In this document: positions 35,040-43,991 of the stretch, piece after piece
Position numbering within the stretch: position 1 is the stretch's first letter
How the letters are laid out: the number at the start of each line of letters is the position of its first letter
NCBI GenBank assembly: GCA_027531445.1
Contig: JAPZRK010000059.1
Span: 1 to 64,000 of the forward strand
Source: Leptospira sp.
GTDB lineage: Bacteria > Spirochaetota > Leptospiria > Leptospirales > Leptospiraceae
Direction of reading: 5' to 3'
DNA: 64,000 bases
Notes under the pieces: model-generated
What the model was told of the DNA's origin: nothing
Database searches by the model: none
Seen by the model: the letters and a program-made list of their open reading frames with translations, nothing else
Position numbers and translations under genes: made by a program

Positions 35040-37064
35040 ATGAAACGAATTTTACTTTTAGGAATAATCTTTGGTTTAGGTCTTATTGCTCAGCCATTGC
35101 CAAAGCTTGGTGATGTTCAGTTTCATAATCCATTAAATACTCAAAATGTTGAATACAATCCAGTAATTTCACCCACAGGCAGGTATATAGTATTCCAGTC
35201 GAACCGTCCAGGCGGTGAGGGTGGAATGGACCTCTGGGTGAGCGAAAATTTGAGTTATCCTGATCGGATGAAAGTGCCAGTCTGGGAAGCTCCAAAAAAT
35301 TTCCGAGAATTGAATACTGCCAATTTTGAAGGAATGTTTAGTGTTCTGTTTGATGAGAATGAAAAACCATATGAGCTGTATTTTACATCGACTCGCTTTG
35401 ATGATGCGAGGGATCGAAAGAAGAATCGAGATGGGTATGATGGTTTAAATATCTATTACACAAAAATCAATACACGGACGGGACTTTGGTCCCTTCCAAT
35501 TCATTTGAATGAGATAAATAGTAATTTTGAGGATAAGATGCCTGCCGTTTCACCTGACGGTTGCACTATGATATTTTCATCAAATCGACCAGGTGGTTTC
35601 GGCGGTTATGACCTTTGGATTTCCAAGAGAAATCCAACAACGAAAATGGACCCCGCTCAAAATAAGTTATCATTAGATAAGCCTAATCTTGTATGTCGAG
35701 ATGGAATATGGCAAAAGCCGATATCAGTTGGAAGTTTAATCAATTCAACTAGTGATGAAATTAGTCCTTTTTTTCATTGGGATGGTAAACGAATATATTT
35801 TAGCTCGAATCGATCAGATCTACATAAAAAATTTAGTTTTTATTATTCCGAGTATGATCAAGAAAACGGAAAATTTGAAAAGCCAATTCTTTTAGGGAGC
35901 CCATTTAACACGCGTCAACCTCTAGCTTCCGATTCAACGGGATTTCCCTTTTCTACGCCTGCGGACTATTCCACGCAAAGTATTTGGGAAGAAAGTGATA
36001 ATGAAGGGATTTCAGTTACACATGATGATTTGTGGTTTTACTTTGCTTCAAATCGGCCAGGTGGTGAAGGACAATTCGACATTTACAGAACTCAAGTTCC
36101 AGAAGATCTCCGAAGAACTTATGATTTTTTATTTCGTGGATTGGTGTTAGATGGTTCTGAAGCAATCATGATAGGATTGGATTCAACCTTAAAAATTTAT
36201 GATGAAACGAAGCCTATCCAAGTATTAACATCGAAACGTATCGGTGGAGATCTATCAACGGAAGATGTCGAAAACTTTAGAACCACGATCAAAACAGGAA
36301 AATTGTACCGCGTCGAAGTCAGTTCACCTGGATTTCAACCTACGGAAATTTTACTGGATCTACGTGGAAATGTGGGTATGACCAAGGAACAATACTCCAG
36401 AATCGTTTTGCAGCCTATTCGCCCGGTCAAAGAAGAAAGACCTGATAAAACGATAAAGGGAATTCGATTCGTCGTTAAGGACAAAAAGACGGATTTGATT
36501 ATACCAAATGCAGAGCTTATATATTTCGATGATTTAACTAGAAAAGGTAAATTAGTAGTTTCTAAAGACAATGCTTTCTCTATCGAAAAGGTGCCGACGA
36601 TTGATTTTGAGATTTTGGCAAAAGCAAAAAATTATAAGTCTGAAACATTCTTATTTCCTTTGAGCAATATTAGCGAAATGGAAGGAAAAGAAACTATTCT
36701 TTACCTTCGAAACGAAAATGACTATGACCCGGTTTTTAATACGATAATCTATTTTCCCTTTAACCAACGTGTGTTAAGTGAAGAAGATAAGAAAAAATTG
36801 AACTTACTTGCTGATTACCTCATTCGCAACAAAAATGAGATCGTTGAGATAGGTGGTCATACTGACAATATTGGCAAAAAGGAATACAATATTGGTTTAA
36901 GCGAAGACCGAGCTCTTGCAGTTTATGAATATTTGCGAGAAAAAGGTGTAGCCAAAGATAAAATGAAAATTCAGGCTTATTATTATTCGCAGCCGCACTC
37001 TGACAATGAGACAGAAGATGGTAGATCAAAAAATCGAAGGGTAAACTTTAAAAAATTAGAATAA
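35040..37064 (+). CDS. PD40 beta-propeller protein with C-terminal OmpA domain
   Basis: This protein of about 674 residues has a signal peptide (MKRILLLGIIFGLGLIAQPL). PD40/WD40-like blades follow, with repeated FxSNRPGGxGGxDLW motifs near residues 45, 185 and 335. Carboxypeptidase-regulatory-like beta domains follow, then a C-terminal OmpA domain (YFPFNQRVLSEEDKKKL; GGHTDNIGKKEYN; LSEDRALAVYEYL) that binds peptidoglycan. It is probably an outer-membrane-associated periplasmic protein. The reading frame extends upstream, but the ATG at 35040 has AAGG and a signal peptide. Its stop overlaps the next ATG by one base. Confidence 0.88.
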   Translation: MKRILLLGIIFGLGLIAQPLPKLGDVQFHNPLNTQNVEYNPVISPTGRYIVFQSNRPGGEGGMDLWVSENLSYPDRMKVPVWEAPKNFRELNTANFEGMFSVLFDENEKPYELYFTSTRFDDARDRKKNRDGYDGLNIYYTKINTRTGLWSLPIHLNEINSNFEDKMPAVSPDGCTMIFSSNRPGGFGGYDLWISKRNPTTKMDPAQNKLSLDKPNLVCRDGIWQKPISVGSLINSTSDEISPFFHWDGKRIYFSSNRSDLHKKFSFYYSEYDQENGKFEKPILLGSPFNTRQPLASDSTGFPFSTPADYSTQSIWEESDNEGISVTHDDLWFYFASNRPGGEGQFDIYRTQVPEDLRRTYDFLFRGLVLDGSEAIMIGLDSTLKIYDETKPIQVLTSKRIGGDLSTEDVENFRTTIKTGKLYRVEVSSPGFQPTEILLDLRGNVGMTKEQYSRIVLQPIRPVKEERPDKTIKGIRFVVKDKKTDLIIPNAELIYFDDLTRKGKLVVSKDNAFSIEKVPTIDFEILAKAKNYKSETFLFPLSNISEMEGKETILYLRNENDYDPVFNTIIYFPFNQRVLSEEDKKKLNLLADYLIRNKNEIVEIGGHTDNIGKKEYNIGLSEDRALAVYEYLREKGVAKDKMKIQAYYYSQPHSDNETEDGRSKNRRVNFKKLE

Positions 37065-38191
37065 TGATCCAGCCTGTCAAAAACCATTTTCAAACAGAAA
37101 GAGAATTTGAGCCATTTGATCTTAATGCATCAAATTTGAATGAGTTTTTCAAAGGTCGTATGTCTGCTGAAGGCCTTCTTTTGAAGGGTTTAGATTCAGA
37201 AGTTAGAGTAAAATTTAAGGGTCTCCGTCCGGATGGTTTGCATATCTTTGAAATGGAAGTCTCCTTTGAACTTTTTAACACTTCATTCATTGTCTATACC
37301 ACGCCATCTTTTCACGCGGAATTTGAATATGAGTTGGTTAGCCAAAAAGAGAATCTTCTTTTGGGAAGACTAATAGATCAAAGGAAAAGTAAGTCTACTA
37401 GATCTGATGATCGTAACAATAATGTTTCCGGTAACGTTGTAGCTTCCAATTTTTTGATTGCAAAGACTGACATCGATTTCTCAAAACTGACAGGCGTAAG
37501 TTCACAAGTTATTCTAACTGATATCCACAGAAATTTATTAAAAGACTATCCAAAATCGAAAGTAGTTTTTTTGGCAAACACTGAGTTGGGTGAAGAAGTT
37601 CAATTGTTGAAAGAGCACAAAAAACCTATTTACGTAACTAATACTTCACTTATGGAATCTTTTGATTCACATGAAATATTCGATCCAAAGGAATCTTTTG
37701 AAGAAGATTTTATTTTGGAAGATAAGATTGCTGAGTACAAACGAACAAAGGTAGATTCATTTTTAATGTACCCTATCTTTATACGCATGAACGATTTGCA
37801 TTTTTTTGCATATCTTACGATTAGTTTAGAAAAGTCTATGGTTCCTTTGGAAGTTTTCGAAAAGTATAAAGAAGTTGAAGCTACTTTTCAAGAACGAATT
37901 ATGGACTCCAACACTTATGTATTAGATATAAAACAAAGTGTTCTAAATGTTTCGAAAGGTGGAGTCTGTATTGAAATTCGAAATCGTGAAATCATAAAAG
38001 CGCTAAAAGTGAAGCCTACAATGACCTTGGATATAAATTTTAAAATGCAAGCTCCATTGAGAATGGCTGTTGAATTAAAGCATATGACAGAAATCAAAGA
38101 TTATTTTGTAATCGGTAGTCAGATTATTGGTCTTAGTGGAGACAAAAAAGCCAAAGATATCTACGCCAGTTTGATTACATTCTTCAGCTAA
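37064..38191 (+). CDS. DUF1577-type protein with PilZ-like C-terminus
   Basis: This 375-residue protein resembles the DUF1577 family that I associate with Leptospira. The N-terminal third is a beta-rich PilZ/YcgR-N-like domain (about 30-115), the middle has a GAF-like stretch (about 135-290), and the C-terminus (about 305-375) resembles PilZ, with VLNVSKGGVCIEIRNRE matching the D/NxSxxG strand. The upstream RxxxR c-di-GMP motif is not obvious, so ligand binding is uncertain. It starts one base inside the OmpA-gene stop and is followed 11 bases later by hisS. A similar protein is encoded at 52620-53795. Confidence 0.68.
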   Translation: MIQPVKNHFQTEREFEPFDLNASNLNEFFKGRMSAEGLLLKGLDSEVRVKFKGLRPDGLHIFEMEVSFELFNTSFIVYTTPSFHAEFEYELVSQKENLLLGRLIDQRKSKSTRSDDRNNNVSGNVVASNFLIAKTDIDFSKLTGVSSQVILTDIHRNLLKDYPKSKVVFLANTELGEEVQLLKEHKKPIYVTNTSLMESFDSHEIFDPKESFEEDFILEDKIAEYKRTKVDSFLMYPIFIRMNDLHFFAYLTISLEKSMVPLEVFEKYKEVEATFQERIMDSNTYVLDIKQSVLNVSKGGVCIEIRNREIIKALKVKPTMTLDINFKMQAPLRMAVELKHMTEIKDYFVIGSQIIGLSGDKKAKDIYASLITFFS

Positions 38192-38202
38192 AATTAAGGC
38201 AT

Positions 38203-39528
38203 TTGAGGCCTCTCTTGAAAGAAAAAAAACTAACAACTGAAAATTATAAAGGTACTCGAGATTTTTTTCCAGAGGATATGAAAGTTAGAAACTATCTATT
38301 TTCTGTGATGAAGCAAGTTGTCAGATCTTATGGTTATGAAGAGTATGACGGTCCTATGATCGAGTCTCTTGATCTATATCGAGCTAAAACTGGCGAAGAA
38401 ATTGTTGGTAAACAAATTTATGATTTTGTTGATAAGGGTGGTCGTGAAGTTGCTATCAGACCAGAGATGACACCAACTGTTGCTCGTATGGTGGCAAGTA
38501 GGCTAAGAGAGTTGCCAAGGCCTATCCGTTGGTTTTCCATTCCAAATCTTTGGAGATATGAACAGCCTGGCCATGGTCGTTTACGAGAGCATTGGCAGTT
38601 AAATGTAGACCTTTTCGGAATCAATCACCATTTTGCCGAACTCGAGATACTATCATTAGCATGCGATATACTTTTTGCCTTTGGTGCCCCTCGCGATTCG
38701 TTTCGAGTGAAGGTATCACATCGTGCATTATTAGATCAATTTTTTGGTGAGGGTCTTAAACTAAGACCAGATCAATCCCATGAAGTATCCAAAATTTTGG
38801 ATAAAAAAAACAAGATAACAAAAGAAGAATACGATTCCTTAGTCTTAAAGACAATTCCTGAAAATCCAAATGCGATTGAGCAAATCAATCTATTTCTTTC
38901 TGCAGATATTCATGGATTATCCAAAATACCGGGTATCAATTCTGATACAATTGCCTTAATAGCCGATCTATTTAAAGAACTTGAGAACGTTGGATTGAGT
39001 GATATGGTTGATTTCGATCCATCCGTTGTTCGTGGATTTGATTATTATACTGGCTTTATTTTTGAAATATTTGATACTAGTCCTGCCAATAAACGATCAT
39101 TATACGGCGGGGGTAGGTATGACAATCTGATAGGTTTATTTTCTAATGACGAGTTGTCTGGTACCGGGTTTGGTCTTGGTGATGTAACCTTGCTTCACTT
39201 TTTGCAAACTCATAACCTGCTGCCAATTTTATCTAACGAAAACATTGTTTATATTCCTTTATTGGATAAGGCGAATTTTCTTTTGGGTCAACGGATGGCT
39301 ACCGATTTACGTAAAATGGGTATTGCTGTGGATCTTTCGTTGGCTGAACAAAAGATGGGTAAACAGTTATCATATGCAGAAAAGAAAGGATATCGATGGA
39401 TCATATTACAAGGTGAAGAGGAATTACAGAAAAATCTGATCACTTTGAAGGATATGCAAAATCGAACCCAAGAACAACTTACCTTTGATGACGCAAAAGT
39501 AAAAATTTTAAAAGAAATAAACTCATGA
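38203..39528 (+). CDS. hisS: Histidyl-tRNA synthetase
   Basis: This class II synthetase of about 441 residues has motif 1 near GTRDFFPEDM, ATP motif 2 in RYEQPGHGRLREHWQLNVD, the HisRS signatures VRGFDYYTGFIFE and LYGGGRYDNLIG, and a C-terminal anticodon-binding domain (about 345-441). The start is not an ATG. TTG codons lie at 38203 and 38215, and the second has GAGG six bases upstream, so the protein may be four residues shorter. It is followed by a PAP2 gene with an ATGA overlap. Confidence 0.96.
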   Translation: MRPLLKEKKLTTENYKGTRDFFPEDMKVRNYLFSVMKQVVRSYGYEEYDGPMIESLDLYRAKTGEEIVGKQIYDFVDKGGREVAIRPEMTPTVARMVASRLRELPRPIRWFSIPNLWRYEQPGHGRLREHWQLNVDLFGINHHFAELEILSLACDILFAFGAPRDSFRVKVSHRALLDQFFGEGLKLRPDQSHEVSKILDKKNKITKEEYDSLVLKTIPENPNAIEQINLFLSADIHGLSKIPGINSDTIALIADLFKELENVGLSDMVDFDPSVVRGFDYYTGFIFEIFDTSPANKRSLYGGGRYDNLIGLFSNDELSGTGFGLGDVTLLHFLQTHNLLPILSNENIVYIPLLDKANFLLGQRMATDLRKMGIAVDLSLAEQKMGKQLSYAEKKGYRWIILQGEEELQKNLITLKDMQNRTQEQLTFDDAKVKILKEINS

Positions 39529-40052
39529 ATTGGGTGTCTCGTTTAGACGAACAAGCGTCAATATGGATAAAAGTTCATTTACATCACCCAAGGTTGTCTT
39601 GGATGCTCTCACGCGTCAATCGCGGAGAGGTACTTGCTTTGTTTTTAATTCCCGTTTTACTTTTGAGTGAAAGATATAAACCTCTCTACGTATCACTTCC
39701 TATTATTATGATATTTGCTTTCGTGACCGATAGACTTGTCTTAGTACTGAAAAAATATTTTTCCCGAAAACGACCACTTATTAGTGTAATGGGAAAAGTA
39801 GATAACAATCCAGATATGAAACACTCCTTCCCTTCAGCACATAGTGCGAATTCATTGGTTGTGGTTACACTTCTTGTATTAGGTTTCGGTGAGATGCCAT
39901 ACTTTTTTCTTTTTAGCCTTTTTGCTGGAGTGGGACGACTTCTCACTTTACATCATTTTATTAGCGATATTCTTGGTGGTTGGATCATTGGCTTCATTAT
40001 GGGTTTACTTGGATTATTCACATTAAAAATGGTTCAGCTATTTATTGTTTAA
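39525..40052 (+). CDS. PAP2-family phosphatase, membrane bound
   Basis: This 175-residue protein has five or so membrane helices and the three PAP2 motifs: KKYFSRKRP, PSAHSANS with the catalytic His, and GRLLTLHHFISDILGG. It probably dephosphorylates a lipid phosphate such as phosphatidate, undecaprenyl pyrophosphate or lipid A, on the periplasmic side. The next gene encodes an LpxL-type acyltransferase, so a role in lipid A or phospholipid handling is plausible. The start codon overlaps the hisS stop (ATGA). Confidence 0.88.
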   Translation: MNWVSRLDEQASIWIKVHLHHPRLSWMLSRVNRGEVLALFLIPVLLLSERYKPLYVSLPIIMIFAFVTDRLVLVLKKYFSRKRPLISVMGKVDNNPDMKHSFPSAHSANSLVVVTLLVLGFGEMPYFFLFSLFAGVGRLLTLHHFISDILGGWIIGFIMGLLGLFTLKMVQLFIV

Positions 40053-40067
40053 CGAAAGGTAGGATCT

Positions 40068-40967
40068 ATGAAACAGTTCGGTTATTTTTTCACTTTTTGT
40101 TTGGTATATTTATTTTATCTACCCTTTAAATTTCTACCATACCGTACTTGTCTCTCATATGGCGTTTTTCTAACCAGACTTCTTTTTCCTCTTGCAAAAA
40201 AACATAGGAAAATTGCCGCCGAGAATTTAAAATTCGCATTCCCAGAAAAGCATGAAGATGAAATAAATATTCTCGTTAAAAAACATTTTGATCACTTAGG
40301 TCACTTGCTTGCACACACCTTGTGGGCACCTCGTATGACGAAACAATGGTTAGATAAGTATTTAATATTAGATTCTGAAAGTCTGGCCATTGAGGAAGAA
40401 ACCAAAAAGCAAGGTGTTGGAGTCGTTTTAATCTCTGGTCATTTGGGGACTTGGGAAATTTTGGTACAATTTTTAGGTATCCGAATGAAGGGGGGAGGAA
40501 TCTATAAAAAAGTTCGTAACCCTTTTGTTGATCGGTTGTTACACAATATGCGATCTAAAAATGGCATTCTACTAGTTCCAGTTGAGGAGTCCTCTCAGGT
40601 CGTCAAGATGTTGAAGCAGGGATATTGGGTTGGCTTTGGTTCAGACCAAAATGCAGGAAGTGCAGGAATTTTTGTTCCTTTTCTAAATCGCCAGGCCTCT
40701 ACCTTTGTAGGGCCGGCATTAATGGCATATTTAACAGGCGCTAAAATGCTTTATTATTCCGTTTTATCTGGTGAAAACGGCCAAGTAATAGTTAGAGTAA
40801 AAGATTTAGGGTTCGTAGATAAAAAACTTTTTCCATCAAAAGATGATGTTTTACGTCATTATACTGAGTTATGGACAAAAACTTTAGAAGAAGAAGTTCG
40901 ACTATTTCCTGAGCAATATTTTTGGGTTCATCGAAGATGGAGAACCCAACCAAAAACGACGCATTGA
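40068..40967 (+). CDS. LpxL/HtrB-like lysophospholipid (lipid A) acyltransferase
   Basis: This 299-residue protein has an N-terminal membrane helix and the H-x4-E catalytic motif in ISGHLGTWEI (His125, Glu130). FGSDQNAGSAGIFVPFLNR is typical of LpxL/LpxM-type late acyltransferases that add secondary acyl chains to lipid A. It acts on the cytoplasmic face of the inner membrane. AGGATCT precedes the ATG as ribosome binding site. It follows the PAP2 gene by 15 bases, and its stop is three bases from the stop of convergent pntA. Confidence 0.88.
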   Translation: MKQFGYFFTFCLVYLFYLPFKFLPYRTCLSYGVFLTRLLFPLAKKHRKIAAENLKFAFPEKHEDEINILVKKHFDHLGHLLAHTLWAPRMTKQWLDKYLILDSESLAIEEETKKQGVGVVLISGHLGTWEILVQFLGIRMKGGGIYKKVRNPFVDRLLHNMRSKNGILLVPVEESSQVVKMLKQGYWVGFGSDQNAGSAGIFVPFLNRQASTFVGPALMAYLTGAKMLYYSVLSGENGQVIVRVKDLGFVDKKLFPSKDDVLRHYTELWTKTLEEEVRLFPEQYFWVHRRWRTQPKTTH

Positions 40968-40969
40968 TA

Positions 40970-42094
40970 TCAATTTAGTAATGACAGGACGGCTTTGTGT
41001 CGAATTTGTCCTGCATCCGCAATCATACAAGTGTTGATAATTTCATCCTCTAAATTAATTGAAAACTGTTTTTCTTTGTTTACGAATAGCTTTAAGAAGT
41101 TGAGAATATTCTTCGCGTACATTTTGCTCGCATCCATTGGCTGTGTACTAGGTAAATTAGAATTCCCTATTACAGTGATACCATTATGAAGAATGGTTTT
41201 GTCGTTTACCGTCACCTCACAATTTCCTCCCATAACGGCTGCTAAATCCACGATGACAGAACCCTGTCTCATAGATTCAACCATTTCTTTTGTGATAAGG
41301 ATTGGAGCTTTTTTGCCAGGAATCAATGCTGTCGTGATAATGATATCAGCCTTTTCTGCGAATTTTGCGATTGCTTCTTTTTGACGTCGTTTGTAGTCTT
41401 CTGATTGTTCAACGGCGTATCCACCACTGCTAGATGCATCTGCTGCGCCCTCTACCTCTACAAATTTTGCTCCAAGAGACATACATTGCTCTTTGACTTC
41501 TGGTCGAGTATCAAAAACGTCTACGACAGCCCCTAGTCGTCTTGAAGTTGCGATCGCTTGCAATCCTGCGACTCCCGCTCCGAGAATGAGTACGCGTGCT
41601 GGAGTAATCGTTCCTGCCGCAGTCGTCAACATAGGAAAAAACCTGCTGTAATTGCTTGCGGCTAATAAGACTGCCTTATAACCGGAGACTGTAGCCTGAG
41701 AACTTAAAACATCCATCGACTGTGCTCGAGTGATACGAGGAATCATATCCATAGAAAAAATCTTTGCACCGTTTGCGGATAGCTCTTTCATTTTTTGAGG
41801 TGTAGCTAATGGAGATAAAGTTCCAATATAACACTTGTCTTTTGATATGAGTTTTGCGGAGTCTGAATCTAATTGATGAATCGAGGTGATGATGTCACAC
41901 GTTGAAAGGATATCATTTCGCGATGATATAAGCGCACCAGCGGCAGTATAATCAGCATCAGAATAGAACGATTTTTCGCCAGCTTTGCTTTCAATAGAGA
42001 CAGAAAATCCCAACTTGCCAAGTGCATCGATGATGTCAGGAGTGATGGAAACTCGATTTTCGTAAGATGGTTCTTGTATTACACCAATTTTCAT
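40970..42094 (-). CDS. pntA: NAD(P) transhydrogenase alpha subunit, AlaDH/PNT domains
   Basis: This 374-residue protein has an N-terminal alanine dehydrogenase/PNT domain (KIGVIQEPSYENRVSITPD) and a Rossmann domain with ILGAGVAGLQAIATSRRLGA (about 169-188) then DVFDTRPEVKEQ. SSSGGYAVEQSEDYKRRQ is the mobile loop typical of PntA. This is the soluble domain I that binds NAD(H); membrane domain II (pntAB) and NADP-binding pntB are absent here, so they must be elsewhere. It is coupled (ATGA) to the end of a UDP-glucuronate decarboxylase gene. Confidence 0.88.
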   Translation of the reverse strand: MKIGVIQEPSYENRVSITPDIIDALGKLGFSVSIESKAGEKSFYSDADYTAAGALISSRNDILSTCDIITSIHQLDSDSAKLISKDKCYIGTLSPLATPQKMKELSANGAKIFSMDMIPRITRAQSMDVLSSQATVSGYKAVLLAASNYSRFFPMLTTAAGTITPARVLILGAGVAGLQAIATSRRLGAVVDVFDTRPEVKEQCMSLGAKFVEVEGAADASSSGGYAVEQSEDYKRRQKEAIAKFAEKADIIITTALIPGKKAPILITKEMVESMRQGSVIVDLAAVMGGNCEVTVNDKTILHNGITVIGNSNLPSTQPMDASKMYAKNILNFLKLFVNKEKQFSINLEDEIINTCMIADAGQIRHKAVLSLLN

Positions 42095-43029
42095 GTATTT
42101 AAACTCTTTTTGAAATATTCTACAGTCTTTTTGATACCTTCAACTAATGGTACGGTCGCAGCATAGTTAAGTTTTTGTTTTGCGAGAGAGAGGTCTGGTC
42201 GGCGGCGAGTAGGATCATCTTGTGGAAGAGGTAGGTATATGATTTTCGACTTGGATCCTACTTCTTTGATAACGAGCTCGGCTAATTCTTTGACGGTAAA
42301 CTCGCCATCATTGCCTAAATTGACAGGTCCGATGAAGTTTTCGGTATTCATCATTGTGATAATACCATTAACCAAATCATCCACATAACAAAAAGAACGC
42401 GTTTGGGAGCCGTCACCATAGATCGTTATATCTTGCCCTTTGATAGCCTGCACAATAAAATTTGTGACAACTCGTCCATCATCTGGAATCATACGTGGAC
42501 CATAAGTGTTGAAAATTCGTATCACACGAATATCAACTTTGTTAGTTCGATGATAGTCAAAACATAACGTCTCTGCAACACGTTTACCTTCGTCGTAACA
42601 GCTTCTAATACCGATCGTGTTAACGTTTCCCCAATAAGATTCCTTCTGCGGATGCTCCAGTGGATTCCCATAAACCTCACTGGTTGATGCTTGCAAAATT
42701 CTTGCTCCGACTCGTTTTGCTAGTCCAAGCATATTCGTCATACCTAGGACGTTCGTTTTAATGGTTTTAATGGGATTACTTTGGTAATGCACTGGTGATG
42801 CAGGGCAGGCCATGTTGTAGATTTGATCTACTTCCAACTTAATTGAGTCTGTTATGTCATGTCGAATCAATTCAAACTTGGGGTTTGAAAGAAGCGAACT
42901 CAAGTTTTGTTTTCGACCAGTGTGGAAATTGTCGATTGCGATGACTTCATTTCCCTCGTTTAAAAGGCGTTCACAGAGATGAGATCCAATAAACCCTGCC
43001 CCACCAGTGATAAGAATTCGTTTTGCCAT
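42091..43029 (-). CDS. UDP-glucuronate decarboxylase (UDP-xylose synthase)-like
   Basis: This 312-residue extended SDR has GGAGFIGSHLCERLL at the N-terminus, YNMACPASPVHYQ near residue 71, STSEVYGNPLEHPQKESYW near 114 and RSCYDEGKRVAETL with the catalytic Tyr-x3-Lys. These are hallmark stretches of UXS enzymes, which oxidise and decarboxylate UDP-glucuronate to UDP-xylose. It probably supplies an activated pentose for surface glycan synthesis. It is 62 bases after an M50B protease gene and overlaps pntA by ATGA. Confidence 0.92.
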   Translation of the reverse strand: MAKRILITGGAGFIGSHLCERLLNEGNEVIAIDNFHTGRKQNLSSLLSNPKFELIRHDITDSIKLEVDQIYNMACPASPVHYQSNPIKTIKTNVLGMTNMLGLAKRVGARILQASTSEVYGNPLEHPQKESYWGNVNTIGIRSCYDEGKRVAETLCFDYHRTNKVDIRVIRIFNTYGPRMIPDDGRVVTNFIVQAIKGQDITIYGDGSQTRSFCYVDDLVNGIITMMNTENFIGPVNLGNDGEFTVKELAELVIKEVGSKSKIIYLPLPQDDPTRRRPDLSLAKQKLNYAATVPLVEGIKKTVEYFKKSLNT

Positions 43030-43091
43030 TGAGATTCTATATTTGGGAAGTCGATGCTATCGGCAAATTAAAAATTGAGAGAATTGTTTCC

Positions 43092-43973
43092 CTATTTGTC
43101 TTTTGGTGGGAGATCTAAGAGCAAATTGGGTGGGATTACGACCCCACTTTCAGGATCCACGCCTCGTTTTTCCAGCCACATTTTTGCTTCTGGCGACAAT
43201 TCTCCGGGAAAGCGCTCAAATTGGTCCATAGGATTGTCGGTTCCGTAGTCCGAATTTGGCTGGTGGTCATGCAGAGAACCTTTGAGAAAAAAATAGATGA
43301 TACCTATGCTTAATAGCGACCAAAGCGTTGCGATTAAATATCCTAAGAACAACACTGCCGTGGGTACTTCTTCCGAAGTCAGATCTTCTGGAGTTAAACC
43401 AGACATCCAAAACGCCAAAATTCCTGCATCAGTCTCAGGTAATTTTTCCGCAAAATCGGAAAGGTCGTAGATAGAATAGAGAGAGATACTCGTACCTAGA
43501 AAAACTAGTGTCAGAATCGAAATTGATTCCCCTAACATACCTATTACTAAAATAGCAACTCCCCAAAAGATACCTGTAAAGTATGCCAATTCACCTAACT
43601 TTGAATATAGGACACTCACCGAAATCAACATCAATCCGAAAAGAATCAGTGTCTGACGAGCATTATGGCCCGAAAAACCGGCCTTTAAAAGTAGACCACC
43701 AACTAAAGAAGAACCAATATATCCAGCTGAGACAACCAAAATAAATGAACCTCGAAATGAAGCTGGAATCGCAATCGTTTCACCACCTTCATTTCCATGA
43801 AGAGCGATGCCTTTTACCATACCTCCTGTGAAGAGGGCGGCACTTGCATGACAGATCTCATGGATTAGAACAACAAACTCTTTTAAATATGAAGTAACCT
43901 GATGATCCCAGAAAGCAACAAGGCTCAAAATGAGGGATAGGAATATGGCGAATTTGAGGGGTTTATCCGACAT
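43092..43973 (-). CDS. M50B-like membrane metalloprotease
   Basis: This 293-residue protein has about eight hydrophobic helices. The zinc motif HEICH (His38, Glu39, His42) sits inside the first helical region (VVLIHEICHASAALFTGG), the hallmark of M50B peptidases that cleave within membranes. A soluble C-terminal tail from about 235 ends in a proline-rich segment. The substrate is unknown; site-2 proteases often release anti-sigma factors, but no direct link is visible. It lies 18 bases after the SpoIIE phosphatase gene in the same orientation. Confidence 0.8.
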   Translation of the reverse strand: MSDKPLKFAIFLSLILSLVAFWDHQVTSYLKEFVVLIHEICHASAALFTGGMVKGIALHGNEGGETIAIPASFRGSFILVVSAGYIGSSLVGGLLLKAGFSGHNARQTLILFGLMLISVSVLYSKLGELAYFTGIFWGVAILVIGMLGESISILTLVFLGTSISLYSIYDLSDFAEKLPETDAGILAFWMSGLTPEDLTSEEVPTAVLFLGYLIATLWSLLSIGIIYFFLKGSLHDHQPNSDYGTDNPMDQFERFPGELSPEAKMWLEKRGVDPESGVVIPPNLLLDLPPKDK

Positions 43974-43991
43974 GATCTTTTTTATTATCGG

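Noticed and set aside
40963..40974. Palindrome ATTGATATCAAT at the acyltransferase/pntA junction
   Set aside because: It has no loop to form a hairpin and such AT-rich palindromes arise easily by chance.
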